In this document: positions 1-13,397 of the stretch, in pieces
How positions within the stretch are numbered: position 1 is the first letter of the stretch
How the letters are laid out: each line of letters begins with the position of its first letter
NCBI RefSeq assembly: GCF_018612915.1
Contig: NZ_JAGGRL010000001.1
Span: 310,001 to 374,000, forward strand
Source: Stenotrophomonas sp. ISL-67
Lineage (GTDB): Bacteria > Pseudomonadota > Gammaproteobacteria > Xanthomonadales > Xanthomonadaceae
Reading direction: 5' to 3'
Length of the DNA: 64,000 bases
Notes under the pieces: model-generated
Databases searched by the model: none
What the model saw: the letters and a program-made list of their open reading frames with translations, nothing else
What the model was told of the DNA's origin: nothing
Position numbers and translations under genes: made by a program

Positions 1-518
1 GCGCGCAGCTGGTCGAACACCTGGGCATGCTCGCCCTTGCGCTCGCGGATCACCGGGGCCAGCAGCATGTAGCGCTGTTCCGGGTCCAGGGTCAGCACGT
101 GGTCGACCATCTGGCTCACGGTCTGCGCTTCCAGCGGGTAGCCGTGGTCCGGGCAGCGCGGGCTGCCCACGCGGGCGTACAGCAGGCGCAGGTAATCGTA
201 GATCTCGGTGATGGTGCCCACGGTTGAACGCGGGTTGTGCGAGGTCGACTTCTGCTCGATCGAGATCGCCGGGGAAAGGCCTTCGATATGGTCCAGGTCC
301 GGCTTTTCCATCACGCTCAGGAACTGCCGGGCATAGGCCGACAGCGACTCCACGTAACGGCGCTGGCCTTCGGCGTAGATCGTGTCGAAGGCCAGCGAGG
401 ACTTGCCCGAACCGGACAGGCCGGTGATGACAATCAACTTGTCGCGGGGCAGGTCGAGATCGATGTTCTTGAGGTTGTGCGTCCGCGCGCCGCGGATGCG
501 GATGAAATCCATCGCCAT
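1..518 (-). CDS. uvrA: UvrA excinuclease subunit A, N-terminal part (runs off the window)
   Basis: The first 172 codons of UvrA, the ATPase that scans DNA for damage in nucleotide excision repair and loads UvrB. The protein begins [20 protein letters not shown] and carries the first Walker A motif (GLSGSGKSS) followed by [20 protein letters not shown], a hallmark of the first UvrA ABC domain. An alternative ATG lies two codons downstream (position 512). The 3' part, with the zinc-binding and second ATPase domains, is outside the window. It is transcribed away from rplU, so 519-784 is a divergent promoter region. Confidence 0.97.
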   Translation of the reverse strand, partial: MAMDFIRIRGARTHNLKNIDLDLPRDKLIVITGLSGSGKSSLAFDTIYAEGQRRYVESLSAYARQFLSVMEKPDLDHIEGLSPAISIEQKSTSHNPRSTVGTITEIYDYLRLLYARVGSPRCPDHGYPLEAQTVSQMVDHVLTLDPEQRYMLLAPVIRERKGEHAQVFDQLR

Positions 519-688
519 GGGGGATCCGTTGTAGGTGGGGCAAGCGGAGACGGCAATCGGTCAGCCTACCGAGCTTGGGATTTGGGGGCAATCGGCCACA
601 TTGCCAGCCCTGCGTCTCACCTTCTGCGACTGGCCGGCCCTGAACCTGAACAGGGTTCAGCCTATCTGGCCCCGGGGCAGGGGGTGGG

Positions 689-718
689 TTGACCCGGGCC
701 GGGTGGAGTCATTAAAAT
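689..718 (+). promoter_or_regulatory. sigma70-type promoter of rplU-rpmA
   Basis: TTGACC (689-694), an 18-nt spacer and TAAAAT (713-718) precede a leader of about 60 nt before rplU. The leader holds a small GC-rich hairpin (GTCCGCC...GGCGGC). Upstream, around 620-660, another hairpin (CTGAACC...GGTTCAG) lies between the divergent uvrA and rplU. Confidence 0.6.
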
Positions 719-784
719 CCCGCTTCTGTCCGCCCTCGATGGCGGCAGTCCATAGACCACAATAACTACAGAGGAAGTCTGGTC

Positions 785-1102
785 ATGTACGCAGTACTGG
801 TAACCGGCGGTAAGCAATACCGCGTGGCGCAGGGCGAAACGCTCCGCGTTGAAAAGCTCGAAGTCGAAGTGGGCAACGAGATCAAGTTCGAAGAAATCCT
901 GATGCTGGGCGACAGCGATGGCATCAAGCTGGGCGACGCGCTGAGCGGCGCTTCGGTCACCGCCAAGGTCGTGTCCCAGGGTCGTGCCGACAAGGTCCGG
1001 ATCATCAAGTTCCGTCGCCGTAAGCACCACATGAAGCGCCAGGGTCACCGTCAGTACTACACCGAAATCGAGATCACCGGCATTGCCGGTGGCAGCAAGT
1101 AA
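785..1102 (+). CDS. rplU: 50S ribosomal protein L21
   Basis: L21 binds 23S rRNA in the large subunit. The 105-aa protein starts [18 protein letters not shown] and contains the family signature near its C terminus ([16 protein letters not shown]). The start ATG follows an AGAGGAAG ribosome-binding site. It is the first gene of the rplU-rpmA operon, with 15 nt separating it from rpmA; the same pair followed by obgE is found in many proteobacteria. Length is normal. Confidence 0.99.
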   Translation: MYAVLVTGGKQYRVAQGETLRVEKLEVEVGNEIKFEEILMLGDSDGIKLGDALSGASVTAKVVSQGRADKVRIIKFRRRKHHMKRQGHRQYYTEIEITGIAGGSK

Positions 1103-1117
1103 AAAGGAGAAGCAGTC

Positions 1118-1378
1118 ATGGCACATAAGAAGGGCGTAGGCTCATCGCGCAACGGTCGCGACTCCAACCCGAAGTACCTCGGCGTCAAGATCTTCGGTGG
1201 CCAGGCCATCGATGCCGGCAACATCATCGTGCGTCAGCGCGGCACCCAGTTCCACCCGGGTACCGGCGTTGGCCTCGGCCGTGACCACACCCTGTTCGCG
1301 CTCGTCGACGGCAAGGTGGAGTTCTCGGTGAAGGGCCCGAAGAAGCGTCGTACCGTCAGCGTCGTCGCCGAAGCCTGA
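1118..1378 (+). CDS. rpmA: 50S ribosomal protein L27
   Basis: The 86-aa L27 sits near the peptidyl-transferase centre. It begins directly with [17 protein letters not shown], without the cleavable extension found in Firmicutes, and has the conserved [10 protein letters not shown] segment. It is preceded by AAGGAG and sits 15 nt after rplU. An intrinsic terminator at 1431-1458 closes the operon before obgE. Confidence 0.99.
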   Translation: MAHKKGVGSSRNGRDSNPKYLGVKIFGGQAIDAGNIIVRQRGTQFHPGTGVGLGRDHTLFALVDGKVEFSVKGPKKRRTVSVVAEA

Positions 1379-1430
1379 GCTTCGCGACACCTGGGCGTCG
1401 CCCCCGCCGTGGCGTGGGGCCGCTGACGAA

Positions 1431-1458
1431 AGCCCCGCTCCGGCGGGGCTTTTGTTTT
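1431..1458 (+). terminator. intrinsic terminator after rpmA
   Basis: AGCCCCG-ctccgg-CGGGGCT stem followed by TTTGTTTTT, 50 nt after the rpmA stop. Confidence 0.85.
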
Positions 1459-1467
1459 TCACGTTAG

Positions 1468-2571
<1,104 letters not shown>

Positions 2572-2593
2572 CGCTGTTCGTGCTTCAAAGGGG

Positions 2594-2616
2594 AACCCGG
2601 CTCCGGCCGGGTTTTT
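2594..2616 (+). terminator. intrinsic terminator after obgE
   Basis: AACCCGG-ctccgg-CCGGG followed by TTTTTC, 23 nt after the obgE stop. Confidence 0.8.
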
Positions 2617-2626
2617 CCGTTCTGCC

Positions 2627-2706
2627 GTAGAGCCACGCCCTGCGTGGCTGCCGTTGGCACAGGGTCCTGGATCGCAGGCAGCCAGCCACGCAGGGCGTGG
2701 CTCTAC
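2627..2706. repeat. GTAG-type REP pair (inverted)
   Basis: Two REP units in opposite orientation: GTAGAGCCACGCCC-TGCGTGGCT (2627-2649) and its reverse complement (2684-2706), separated by 34 nt. Together they can fold into one long cruciform or stem. They sit in the 310-nt gap between obgE and rpsT (2572-2881), which otherwise holds only three terminator-like hairpins. Confidence 0.85.
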
Positions 2707-2740
2707 GTGGGGTGCTTTCTGCGTCTGGTCGGCCAACGCA

Positions 2741-2763
2741 AAAAACGGCCTGGAGCCGTTTTT
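2741..2763. terminator. bidirectional terminator-like hairpin
   Basis: AAAAACGGC-ctgga-GCCGTTTTTG is symmetrical, so it could stop transcripts on either strand between the convergent obgE and rpsT. Confidence 0.65.
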
Positions 2764-2814
2764 GACATCGCTTGCCGATGGCCCGAAGGGCGCCCGCCAT
2801 GGATGGACGGGCGC

Positions 2815-2842
2815 AAAAAACCCGGCCGGGGCCGGGTTTTTG
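2815..2842. terminator. terminator of rpsT (bidirectional shape)
   Basis: AAAAAACCCGGC-cgg-GGCCGGGTTTTTG. On the minus strand it lies 40 nt after the rpsT stop and ends in a U-tract. Confidence 0.75.
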
Positions 2843-2881
2843 TACCGCACACCGCGCCAGGCGCGGCGTTGCAGCGCCGTA

Positions 2882-3151
2882 TCAGGCAGCCTTGATGGCC
2901 TTGATGCGCGCGGTCAGGCGGCTCTTGTGGCGAGCGGCCTTGTTCTTGTGGATCAGACCACGCGAGCTGAAACGGTCGAGGATCGGCTGGGCGACGGCAA
3001 AGGCTGCCTCGGCGCCGGCGGCATCGTTGGCGTCGAGCGCCTTGATCACCTTCTTGACAGCGGTGCGCAGCATCGAACGCTGAGCCGTATTGCGCGCGTT
3101 GCGCACGACGGTCTGCTTGGCGCGCTTCTTGGCGGACTTGATATTGGCCAC
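2882..3151 (-). CDS. rpsT: 30S ribosomal protein S20
   Basis: S20 binds 16S rRNA and is an all-helical basic protein. The 89-aa protein starts [18 protein letters not shown] and ends in ARIKAIKAA, which is normal for the family. It is monocistronic, divergent from murJ, with a promoter at 3200-3228 and terminators at 2741-2842. In many relatives rpsT is also next to murJ (mviN). Confidence 0.99.
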   Translation of the reverse strand: MANIKSAKKRAKQTVVRNARNTAQRSMLRTAVKKVIKALDANDAAGAEAAFAVAQPILDRFSSRGLIHKNKAARHKSRLTARIKAIKAA

Positions 3152-3199
3152 AGTGGTGGTTTCCTGAAAAATCGGTGTAATGGGAACAGCAAGCTGGAA

Positions 3200-3228
3200 A
3201 GTATGATGGCTCGAAAAATGTACGTCAA
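3200..3228 (-). promoter_or_regulatory. promoter of rpsT
   Basis: On the minus strand TTGACG (3228-3223), a 17-nt spacer and CATACT (3205-3200) lie 49 nt upstream of the rpsT start. A further TTGAC repeat immediately upstream (3230s) makes the -35 choice ambiguous. Confidence 0.5.
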
Positions 3229-3252
3229 GTCAATTGTCAAGAGGAAACACGG

Positions 3253-4872
3253 GTGAGTTCACCAAGGATGTTGCGCGGGCTGCTGTCCTTCAGCAGCATG
3301 ACCATGATTTCGCGGGTGCTGGGGCTGGTCCGCGACCTGGCCGTCACCACCACGTTCGGCACCAACGCGGTGACCGACGCCTTCTGGGTCGCCTTCCGGG
3401 TGCCCAACTTCCTGCGCCGGCTGTTTGCCGAGGGCTCGTTCGCCACCGCCTTCGTGCCGGTGTTCACGGAAGTGAAGGAAACCCGATCACACGAAGAACT
3501 GCGCGAGCTGATGTCGCGCGTGGCCGGCACCCTGGGCGCGGTACTGCTGCTGGTCACCGCGCTGGCGCTGATCTTCGCGCCACAGCTCGCCACGCTGTTC
3601 TCAAGCGGGGTGGAGACCGACCCGGCCAAGCACGGCCTGCTGGTGGACCTGTTCCGGCTGACCTTCCCGTTCCTGCTGTTCGTCTCGCTCACCGCCTTGG
3701 CCGGTGGAGCCCTGAACAGCTTCCAGCGCTTCGCGATGCCCGCGCTCACCCCGGTCATCCTCAACCTGTGCATGATCGCCGGCGCGTTGTGGCTGGCGCC
3801 GCGGCTGGGCGGCACGCCTGAGAAGCAGATCCTGGCGCTGGGCTGGGCGGTGCTGGCGGCCGGCGTGCTGCAGTTGTTGTTCCAGCTGCCCTCGCTGAAG
3901 GGGATCAACCTGCTCACCCTGCCGCGCTGGGGTTGGAAACACCCGGGCGTGCGCAAGGTGCTGACCCTGATGGTGCCGACCCTGTTCGGCTCGTCGGTGG
4001 CGCAGATCAACCTGCTGCTGGACACGGTGATCGCGGCCAAGCTGACCGACGGCTCGCAGTCCTGGCTGTCGCTGGCCGACCGCTTCCTGGAGCTGCCACT
4101 TGGCGTGTTCGGGGTGGCGCTGGGCACGGTGATCCTGCCCGCGCTGGCCCGCCACCATGTCAGTACCGACAAGGCCGGCTTCTCCAGCGCGCTGGACTGG
4201 GGCCTGCGCACCACGCTGCTGATCGCCGTACCGGCCATGCTTGGCTTGATGCTGCTGGCCGAGCCGCTGATCGCCACGATCTTCCAGCATGGCCAGTTCA
4301 CCGCGTTCGATACCCGCATGACCGCGCTGTCGGTGTACGGCCTGAGCTTCGCCCTGCCGGCCTTCGCCCTGCTCAAGGTGGTGCTGCCGGCGTTCTACGC
4401 CCGCCAGGACACCCGCACCCCGGTGCGTGCCGGCCTGGTCGCGCTGGTGGCCAACATGGTCTTCAACTTCATCCTGCTGGCCGTGCTGTACCACGTGATG
4501 GTGCCCGAGGCGCTGAAGGCGCAGGGCGTGTGGGTGGCACTGGGCAAGCAGCCAGGGCTGCACCTGGCGCTGGGCATTGCCAGCGCGCTGTCCAGTTACC
4601 TGAATCTTGGCCTGCTCTGGTACTGGCTGGGCAAGACCGACGTCTACCAGCCGAAGGCCGGCTGGGGCGGCTACGTGACCCGGCTGGGCCTGGCCTGCGC
4701 GGCCATGGTGGCGGTGCTGCTGGGCCTGCTGCAGTTGATGACCGACTTCACCGACATGGATAAATGGCACCGCATCGGCAACCTAGCGCTGCTGGTCGGT
4801 GGTGGCGGCCTGACCTACCTGCTGGCCCTGGTGGCCATGGGCTTCCGCCCGCGCCACCTGCGCGAGCATTGA
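3253..4872 (+). CDS. murJ: lipid II flippase MurJ
   Basis: MurJ (MviN) moves lipid-linked peptidoglycan precursor across the inner membrane. The 539-aa protein begins with GTG (MSSPRMLRGLLSFSSMTMISRVLGLVRD), has the family signature of an early amphipathic segment followed by NAVTDAFWVAFRVPNFLRRLFAEG, and shows about 14 hydrophobic segments. The GTG is preceded by GAGG. It lies 180 nt before ribF in the conserved order murJ-ribF-ileS-lspA-ispH. Confidence 0.96.
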   Translation: MSSPRMLRGLLSFSSMTMISRVLGLVRDLAVTTTFGTNAVTDAFWVAFRVPNFLRRLFAEGSFATAFVPVFTEVKETRSHEELRELMSRVAGTLGAVLLLVTALALIFAPQLATLFSSGVETDPAKHGLLVDLFRLTFPFLLFVSLTALAGGALNSFQRFAMPALTPVILNLCMIAGALWLAPRLGGTPEKQILALGWAVLAAGVLQLLFQLPSLKGINLLTLPRWGWKHPGVRKVLTLMVPTLFGSSVAQINLLLDTVIAAKLTDGSQSWLSLADRFLELPLGVFGVALGTVILPALARHHVSTDKAGFSSALDWGLRTTLLIAVPAMLGLMLLAEPLIATIFQHGQFTAFDTRMTALSVYGLSFALPAFALLKVVLPAFYARQDTRTPVRAGLVALVANMVFNFILLAVLYHVMVPEALKAQGVWVALGKQPGLHLALGIASALSSYLNLGLLWYWLGKTDVYQPKAGWGGYVTRLGLACAAMVAVLLGLLQLMTDFTDMDKWHRIGNLALLVGGGGLTYLLALVAMGFRPRHLREH

Positions 4873-4957
4873 TCCACGCGGTTTCAGTCCCAATCTTCTG
4901 GGAATCGCCGGCCATTGCCGGCGCCGTTGTCGTCACCGACCGTGCTTCAAGGCCGCC

Positions 4958-4980
4958 GTAGAGCCACGCCCTGCGTGGCT
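4958..4980 (+). repeat. GTAG-type REP, single unit
   Basis: GTAGAGCCACGCCC-TGCGTGGCT, same subfamily as the pair at 2627-2706, in the murJ-ribF gap. Confidence 0.8.
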
Positions 4981-5051
4981 GCCACGGACACCCGGCTATA
5001 CTTGCCGGTCATGCATTGCACATGGGCCTTCACCGGTCGGACCCCCATCAA

Positions 5052-5995
5052 ATGAGCAGGTTGTTCAGAAGCATCGAAGGCGGGCGTTTGTTCCCGCACG
5101 GAAGCGTGGTCTGCATCGGCGCATTCGACGGCCTGCACCTGGGCCATCGTGCGCTGGTGCGGCATGCGGTGGCGCGTGCCCGCGCCCTGGGCGTGCCCGC
5201 CGTGGCCGTGGCGTTCGAGCCGCAGCCGCGCGAATTCTTCGCCAAGGGCGAGCCGCCGCCGCGCCTCACCCTGGCCCGCGACAAGGTCGGCATCCTGCGC
5301 GACCTAGGCATTGACGCGGTTGGCCTGCTGCGTTTCGACGCCACGCTGGCGGCGATGCCGGCCGAAGCCTTCGTCGAGCAGCTGCTGGTGCACCGGCTGG
5401 GCGCGCGCGAAGTGTGGATCGGGCCGGAGTTCTGCTTCGGCAACCGTCGCCGTGGCGACCTGGCGCTGTTGCAGGCCATGGGCGCCGAACGCGGCTTCAC
5501 GGCCGGCGAAATCGAACCGGTGGACCTGCATGGCGAGCGCATCTCCAGCACCCGCATCCGCCAGCTCCTGCGCGAGGGCGATTTCGCCCGCGCCAACGAC
5601 CTGCTCGGCCGCCCGTATGCAATCGGGGGCAGGGTAGTGCGCGGGCGCCAGCTCGGCCGCACCCTCGGCTTCCCCACCGCCAACCTGCGCTTCCCGAAAA
5701 CGCCGGCGCTGTCGGGCATCTACGCCACCTGGGTGCACGGCGTGTTCGACCAGCCGTGGCCGTCGGTGTCCAGCTTCGGCACCCGCCCCACCGTAGACGG
5801 GGTGGAGCCCCTGCTGGAAGCGCATCTGTTCGATTTCCAGGGCGACCTGTACCGTCGGCACATTCAAGTTGAATTCGTCGCCAAACTGCGCGACGAAGAA
5901 AAGTTCCATGATCTGGCGGCGTTGACCGACCAGATGCACCGTGACGCCGATCAGGCCCGTCACATCCTTTCCGAACACAGATTGCGAGCCACTGC

Positions 5996-5999
<4 letters not shown>
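5052..5999 (+). CDS. ribF: bifunctional riboflavin kinase / FAD synthetase
   Basis: RibF phosphorylates riboflavin to FMN and adenylates it to FAD. The 315-aa protein has the N-terminal nucleotidyltransferase motif [14 protein letters not shown], the [10 protein letters not shown] segment near residue 165, and the C-terminal kinase motif LGFPTANL. I chose the ATG at 5052 ([11 protein letters not shown]), as family members start near there; a TTG 36 nt upstream is less likely. The stop overlaps the ileS GTG (GTGA), so translation is probably coupled. Confidence 0.96.
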
Positions 6000-8826
<2,827 letters not shown>

Positions 8827-8827
<1 letters not shown>

Positions 8828-9333
8828 TGAGCGCCGCACGTCCGCGTCCCAGCGCACTGGTCTGGCTGCTGCTGTCGGCCGCCATCATCGGCCTGGACCA
8901 GTGGAGCAAGGTCTGGGTGCTCTCCAGCCTGCCCGAATACCAGCCGGTGGCCGTCATCGACGGCTTCTGGAACTGGTACCGCACCTACAACACCGGCGCA
9001 GCGTTCAGTTTCCTGAGCGACGCCGGTGGCTGGCAGCTGTGGTTCTTCACCGCGTTGGCGGTGGGCATCAGCGGGCTGATGGCCTTCTGGCTCTCGCGCA
9101 CCCCGCGTGCCCACTGGCGCAGCGCCGTGCCGTACGCGCTGGTGATCGGCGGGGCCATCGGCAACGTCATCGACCGCCAGGTGCACGGCCACGTGGTCGA
9201 TTTCATCCAGTGGTACGTGGGTGAGCACTACTGGCCGGCGTTCAACATCGCCGACGCGGCGATCGTGGTGGGTGCCATCGGCATCGCAGTGTTCGGCCTG
9301 TTCGACGGCAAGACCGAGAAAAAAGCGGGATAA
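8827..9333 (+). CDS. lspA: prolipoprotein signal peptidase (SPase II)
   Basis: LspA removes the signal peptide of lipoproteins after diacylglyceryl transfer. The 168-aa protein has four hydrophobic segments and the conserved motifs GNVIDR (113-118), VVDF with catalytic Asp125 and FNIADAAI with catalytic Asp143. The ATG at 8827 overlaps the ileS stop by one base, implying coupling. It serves the lipoproteins in this window (48466, 61398 and probably 35855). Confidence 0.97.
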
Positions 9334-9386
9334 TTCCCTCCAGTTCCCTGTATCAACCGGCCCCGGCCGGCCGGAGTATCTGACCG

Positions 9387-10337
9387 ATGGATGTGTTGCT
9401 CGCCAATCCGCGTGGTTTCTGTGCCGGTGTCGATCGTGCGATCGAGATCGTCAAGCGCGCGATCGAGACCCTGGGTGCGCCGATCTACGTGCGTCACGAG
9501 GTCGTGCACAACCGTTTCGTGGTCGATGATCTCAAGCGCCGGGGCGCCATCTTCGTCGAAGAACTGGACGAGGTACCCGATGGCAACACCGTTATTTTCA
9601 GCGCCCACGGCGTTTCCCAGGCCGTGCGCCAGGAAGCCGAGCGGCGCGGGCTGAAAGTGTTCGACGCCACCTGCCCGCTGGTGACCAAAGTCCACCTGGA
9701 AGTGGCCCGGCACTGCCGTGCCGGCCGCGACGTGGTGCTGATCGGCCACGCCGGGCACCCGGAAGTGGAGGGCACCATGGGCCAGTGGAGCCGCGAGCGC
9801 GGCACCGGCAGGATCTACCTGGTGGAAGACGTTGAAGACGTTGCCACCCTGGTGCTGGACCAGCCGGAAAACTTCGCCTACACCACCCAGACCACGCTGT
9901 CGGTGGATGACACCCGCGGCATCATCGAAGCCCTGCGCACCCGCTTCCCGGCCATGCAGGGGCCAAAGAACGACGACATCTGCTACGCCACCCAGAACCG
10001 CCAGGACGCCGTGCGCGACCTGGCCAAGCGCTGCGACCTGGTGCTGGTGGTGGGTTCGCCGAACAGCTCCAACTCCAACCGCCTCAGTGAGCTCGCGCGC
10101 CGTGACGGCGTGGAGAGTTACCTGATCGACGGTGCCGACGAGATTGACCCGGCGTGGGTGCTGGGCAAGCAGCACATCGGCCTCACCGCTGGTGCGTCCG
10201 CGCCGCAGGTGCTGGTGGATGGCGTGATTGCGCGCCTGAAGGAGCTGGGTGCCGGCAGCGTCGGCGAACTGGACGGCGAACCGGAATCGATGGTGTTTGC
10301 GTTGCCGAAGGAACTGAGGCTGCGCCTCATCTCCTGA
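9387..10337 (+). CDS. ispH: 4-hydroxy-3-methylbut-2-enyl diphosphate reductase
   Basis: IspH (LytB) catalyses the last step of the non-mevalonate isoprenoid pathway, making IPP and DMAPP with a 4Fe-4S cluster. The 316-aa protein shows the three cluster cysteines in [10 protein letters not shown] (Cys12), [11 protein letters not shown] and [11 protein letters not shown]. It sits 53 nt after lspA at the end of the murJ-ribF-ileS-lspA-ispH run. A REP element follows 13 nt after the stop. Confidence 0.98.
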   Translation: MDVLLANPRGFCAGVDRAIEIVKRAIETLGAPIYVRHEVVHNRFVVDDLKRRGAIFVEELDEVPDGNTVIFSAHGVSQAVRQEAERRGLKVFDATCPLVTKVHLEVARHCRAGRDVVLIGHAGHPEVEGTMGQWSRERGTGRIYLVEDVEDVATLVLDQPENFAYTTQTTLSVDDTRGIIEALRTRFPAMQGPKNDDICYATQNRQDAVRDLAKRCDLVLVVGSPNSSNSNRLSELARRDGVESYLIDGADEIDPAWVLGKQHIGLTAGASAPQVLVDGVIARLKELGAGSVGELDGEPESMVFALPKELRLRLIS

Positions 10338-10350
10338 CGGTGACGGTCCG

Positions 10351-10372
10351 GTAGCGCCGGCCGTTGGCCGGC
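10351..10372 (+). repeat. GTAG-type REP, single unit
   Basis: GTAGCGCCGGCC-GTTGGCCGGC. This is the commonest subfamily in the window. Confidence 0.85.
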
Positions 10373-10593
10373 TGCCTTTCGGTCGGGGGGCATGAATACC
10401 TGACGGATGTCTTCGGATCGTTTAAACGTCGGAACAATCGCGGCAACCGATGCGCAGCGGTTTCGGACGCTTGGGCCGCGCTACGCGCGGTGTCCGGCCA
10501 ACGGCCGGACCCACGAATTGTTACGTGGCCATTGGGATCGGGATCAATCGACCATGCGCGCTGACGGTGGCACGAATGTTGGCCACCCTCGCC

Positions 10594-10653
10594 GGTAGGG
10601 TCGCATCCCAATCGACCGCCGATAACAACCATCCGTGCGACGAAGGCATGACC
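10594..10653 (+). repeat. long palindromic repeat family, half copy E (left arm)
   Basis: GGTAGGGTCGCATCCCAA followed by TCGACCGCC and, 30 nt on, GGCATGACC. It matches the left arm of the copies at 13398, 27168 and 42609 (GGTAGGGGCGGTTCCCAAAC, then GACTGCC and ACGCATGACC). No right arm follows. Confidence 0.5.
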
Positions 10654-10720
10654 TTTGGCCATGGGGCTGTACGCCACGCAGGTCTAGCATCGATCAATTC
10701 GAATGCCGGAACCCACCCCG

Positions 10721-12604
10721 ATGAAACTGCGTGCCGCCGTCCTCTCCGTGCTTCTCGCCGCCACCGCCACCGGCGTGCACGCGCAGACACCCCCGCCGCA
10801 GGACATCGCCTTCCCCGGCCTGCTGCGCATCGACGTGGACGCCCGCGACATCGCCCACCGCATCTTCAAGGTCAAGGCCACGGTCCCCGCGCAACCCGGC
10901 CCGCTCACCCTGCTGTACCCGCAGTGGCTGCCCGGCGCGCATTCCCCCAGCGGCCCCATCGACAAACTCGCCGGCCTGGTGGTCACCGCCAACGGCACAC
11001 CACTGGCCTGGAAACGCGACCCCTACAACGTTTACGCCTTCACCGTGGACGTACCGCAAGGCGCCAGTAACGTCGTAGCCGAATTCAAGTTCCTCTCGTC
11101 ACAGGGCGCAGGGCAGGGCCGGGTAGTGATGACCCCGGAAATGCTCAACCTGCAGTGGAACGCCAACTCGCTGTACCCGGCGGGCGTGATCACCCGCAAC
11201 ATCCAGGCCCAGGCCAGCGTCACCCTGCCGCCGGGCTGGGCTTACGCCACCGCGTTGGACACAGAGCGCCGCGACGGCGACACCGTGGTGTTCAAGCCGA
11301 TCAGCTACGACCACCTGGTGGATTCGCCGCTGTTCGCCGGTCGCCATTACCAGCAGTTCGACCTCGACCCCGGCGCCAAGGTGCCAGTGCACCTCAACGT
11401 CTTCGCCGACGATGCCAAATCGCTGGTCGCCAAGCCCGAACAGCTGCAGGCGCACCGCGCGCTGGTGCGGCAGATGTACAAGCTCTACGGTGCGCGACAC
11501 TTCGACCGCTACGAATTCCTGCTTGCACTCACCAGCAAGCTCGGCGGCATCGGCCTGGAACACCAGCGTTCCAGCGAAAACAGCGGCGACACCGGCTACT
11601 TCACCGACTGGGACAAGACCTGGCTCGGGCGCGACCTGCTGCCGCACGAATTCAACCACTCCTGGAACGGCAAGTACCGCCGGGGCGCCGACCTGATCAC
11701 CGCCAACTTCAACGTGCCCATGGGCGACAGCCTGCTGTGGGTGTACGAAGGCCAGACCCAGTTCTGGGGCCACGTACTGGCCGCGCGTTCGGGGCTGTGG
11801 AGCACCGACCAGACCCGCGACATGCTGGCGAATGTCGCAGCCACCTATGATCGCGGTCGTCCCGGCCTGGCCTGGCGCAACGTGCAGGACACCACCAACG
11901 ACCCCACCATCGCCCAGCGCCGCGCATTGGCGTACCGCAACTACCAGATGAGCGAGGACTACTACTCCGGCGGGCAGATGGTGTGGCTGGACGTGGAAGG
12001 CAAGCTGCGCGCCTTGACCGGCAACAAGCGCAGCATCGATGATTTCGCCAAGGCCTTCTTCGGCATGCACGACGGCGACTGGAACGTGAACCCCTATACG
12101 TTCGAAGAAGTGGTCAGCACCTTGAACGGCATTGCCCCGTTCGATTGGGCCAGCTTCCTGCGCGAACGCCTCGACGGCCACGGCCCGCTCACCGGCGGGC
12201 TGGAAGCGGCCGGCTGGAAACTGGTCTACACCGACACCCCGAACGACGCCTTCAAGGCGCAGGAAACCCGCGCCAAGAACACCAACCTGTTGTACTCGGT
12301 GGGCGTGACGGTGACCGAAGCGGGTGCCATCACCGACGTACTGTGGGACAGCCCGGCCTTCAACGCCGGCCTGGCCCCGGGCATGACCGTACTCGCGCTC
12401 AACGGCCGCGTGTTCAAAGGCGAAGACCTGAAGGACGCCGTGGCCGCCGCCAAGACCGACAAGGCGCCGCTCACCCTGCTGGTGCGCAACTTCGACCGCA
12501 TCGACACGGTGAAGCTCGATTACCACGGCGGCCTGCAGTACCCCTCGCTGCAGCGCATCGCCGGCAAACCGGACCGCCTCGCCGAGTTGTGGAAAGCGCG
12601 ATGA
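10721..12604 (+). CDS. M61-family metallopeptidase with C-terminal PDZ domain, exported
   Basis: The 627-aa protein belongs to the M61 (glycyl aminopeptidase) family. A signal peptide (MKLRAAVLSVLLAATATGVHAQ) is followed by the N-terminal beta domain, the zinc motif in LLPHEFNHSWNGKYRR (HExxH), GLEHQRSSE just upstream, and a PDZ-like region near residues 500-600. I chose the ATG at 10721; an ATG at 10703 would add six residues before the signal peptide. Its stop overlaps the start of the next gene (ATGA). The physiological substrate is not evident. Confidence 0.9.
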   Translation: MKLRAAVLSVLLAATATGVHAQTPPPQDIAFPGLLRIDVDARDIAHRIFKVKATVPAQPGPLTLLYPQWLPGAHSPSGPIDKLAGLVVTANGTPLAWKRDPYNVYAFTVDVPQGASNVVAEFKFLSSQGAGQGRVVMTPEMLNLQWNANSLYPAGVITRNIQAQASVTLPPGWAYATALDTERRDGDTVVFKPISYDHLVDSPLFAGRHYQQFDLDPGAKVPVHLNVFADDAKSLVAKPEQLQAHRALVRQMYKLYGARHFDRYEFLLALTSKLGGIGLEHQRSSENSGDTGYFTDWDKTWLGRDLLPHEFNHSWNGKYRRGADLITANFNVPMGDSLLWVYEGQTQFWGHVLAARSGLWSTDQTRDMLANVAATYDRGRPGLAWRNVQDTTNDPTIAQRRALAYRNYQMSEDYYSGGQMVWLDVEGKLRALTGNKRSIDDFAKAFFGMHDGDWNVNPYTFEEVVSTLNGIAPFDWASFLRERLDGHGPLTGGLEAAGWKLVYTDTPNDAFKAQETRAKNTNLLYSVGVTVTEAGAITDVLWDSPAFNAGLAPGMTVLALNGRVFKGEDLKDAVAAAKTDKAPLTLLVRNFDRIDTVKLDYHGGLQYPSLQRIAGKPDRLAELWKAR

Positions 12605-13287
12605 GCCTGCGCCGCGACGTGCCGATCCTGCTGGCGGCGGTGGCCGCCATCATCGGCGCGTCGTTGGACGGCGACGGCCGCTGGCTGCATTGGATCGCCA
12701 AGCCGCTGGCCACGTTGTTGATTGCCGGCATGGTCCTACGTAGTGCCGGCCTCTGGCCGGCAACCGACGCACCCTCCGCCAACCGCACCTACGCCCGCGC
12801 CATCCTGCTCGGCATGGCGTTCTCCTGCATCGGCGACATCGCCCTGATGCTGCCGTTCGACGCGTTCGTCCCGGGCTTGATCGCCTTCCTGCTCGCGCAC
12901 CTGTGCTACATCGTCGCCTTCCGCGCCGGCTTCAGGGCTGGGCGTGGGTTGCTGTTCGCAGCTGCATTACTGGCCGTATTCGCCGGCATCAACCTGTCCG
13001 GCCTGTGGCCGCTGCTCCCCAACGAGCTGCGCATCCCGGTAGTGGTTTACGTGATCGTGCTCGCGCTGATGGCAACACTCGCATTGGCGCGCGCATGGAC
13101 GAAGCGCGCATCAACGTCATCCGTACCGGCAAGCGCCCGATGGGCCGCAATCGGCGCCGTCCTCTTCGTAATCAGCGATTCCGTACTAGCCTGGGACCGC
13201 TTCGGAGGCGGCCTCCCAGCCGCAACACTGTGCGTACTAAGCACCTACTACGCGGCGCAATACTGCATAGCCCGCTCGGTGCGATAA
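12601..13287 (+). CDS. YhhN/TMEM86-family membrane protein (lysoplasmalogenase-like)
   Basis: The 228-aa protein has about seven to eight hydrophobic segments and the family motif FSCIGDIALMLPFDAFVPGLIAF. Some family members hydrolyse lysoplasmalogens, but activity here is unproven. The ATG overlaps the M61 stop (ATGA). Residues 47-54 (RSAGLWPA) are encoded by a REP element (12740-12761) lying in frame, between the second and third membrane segments. Confidence 0.85.
   Translation: MSLRRDVPILLAAVAAIIGASLDGDGRWLHWIAKPLATLLIAGMVLRSAGLWPATDAPSANRTYARAILLGMAFSCIGDIALMLPFDAFVPGLIAFLLAHLCYIVAFRAGFRAGRGLLFAAALLAVFAGINLSGLWPLLPNELRIPVVVYVIVLALMATLALARAWTKRASTSSVPASARWAAIGAVLFVISDSVLAWDRFGGGLPAATLCVLSTYYAAQYCIARSVR
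12740..12761 (+). repeat. GTAG-type REP inside a coding sequence
   Basis: GTAGTGCCGGCC-TCTGGCCGGC lies in frame within the YhhN gene and adds a Gly/Pro-containing loop without breaking the reading frame. Confidence 0.75.
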
Positions 13288-13397
13288 CGGCTCACGCGCG
13301 CCTGGTGGGATGACTGGGGTTGGACGACTGGCGTTGCTGTCTGCATGGCGCGGCTGTGGTGGCGGCTTTACCTGGGCTGTTGGCATGGCACGGCTCT

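Larger units (their letters stand above)
10338..10720. other. 383-nt intergenic region between ispH and the M61 peptidase gene
   Basis: It holds the REP at 10351-10372, a perfect palindrome at 10492-10510 (GTCCGGCC-aac-GGCCGGAC) and a half copy of the long palindromic repeat family (10594-10653). I see no convincing gene or promoter. Confidence 0.6.

Noticed and set aside
2572..2881. CRISPR array or small RNA gene in the repeat-rich gap between obgE and rpsT
   Set aside because: The repeats are one inverted REP pair plus terminator hairpins, with no regular direct repeats and spacers. No CRISPR array was seen anywhere in the window.
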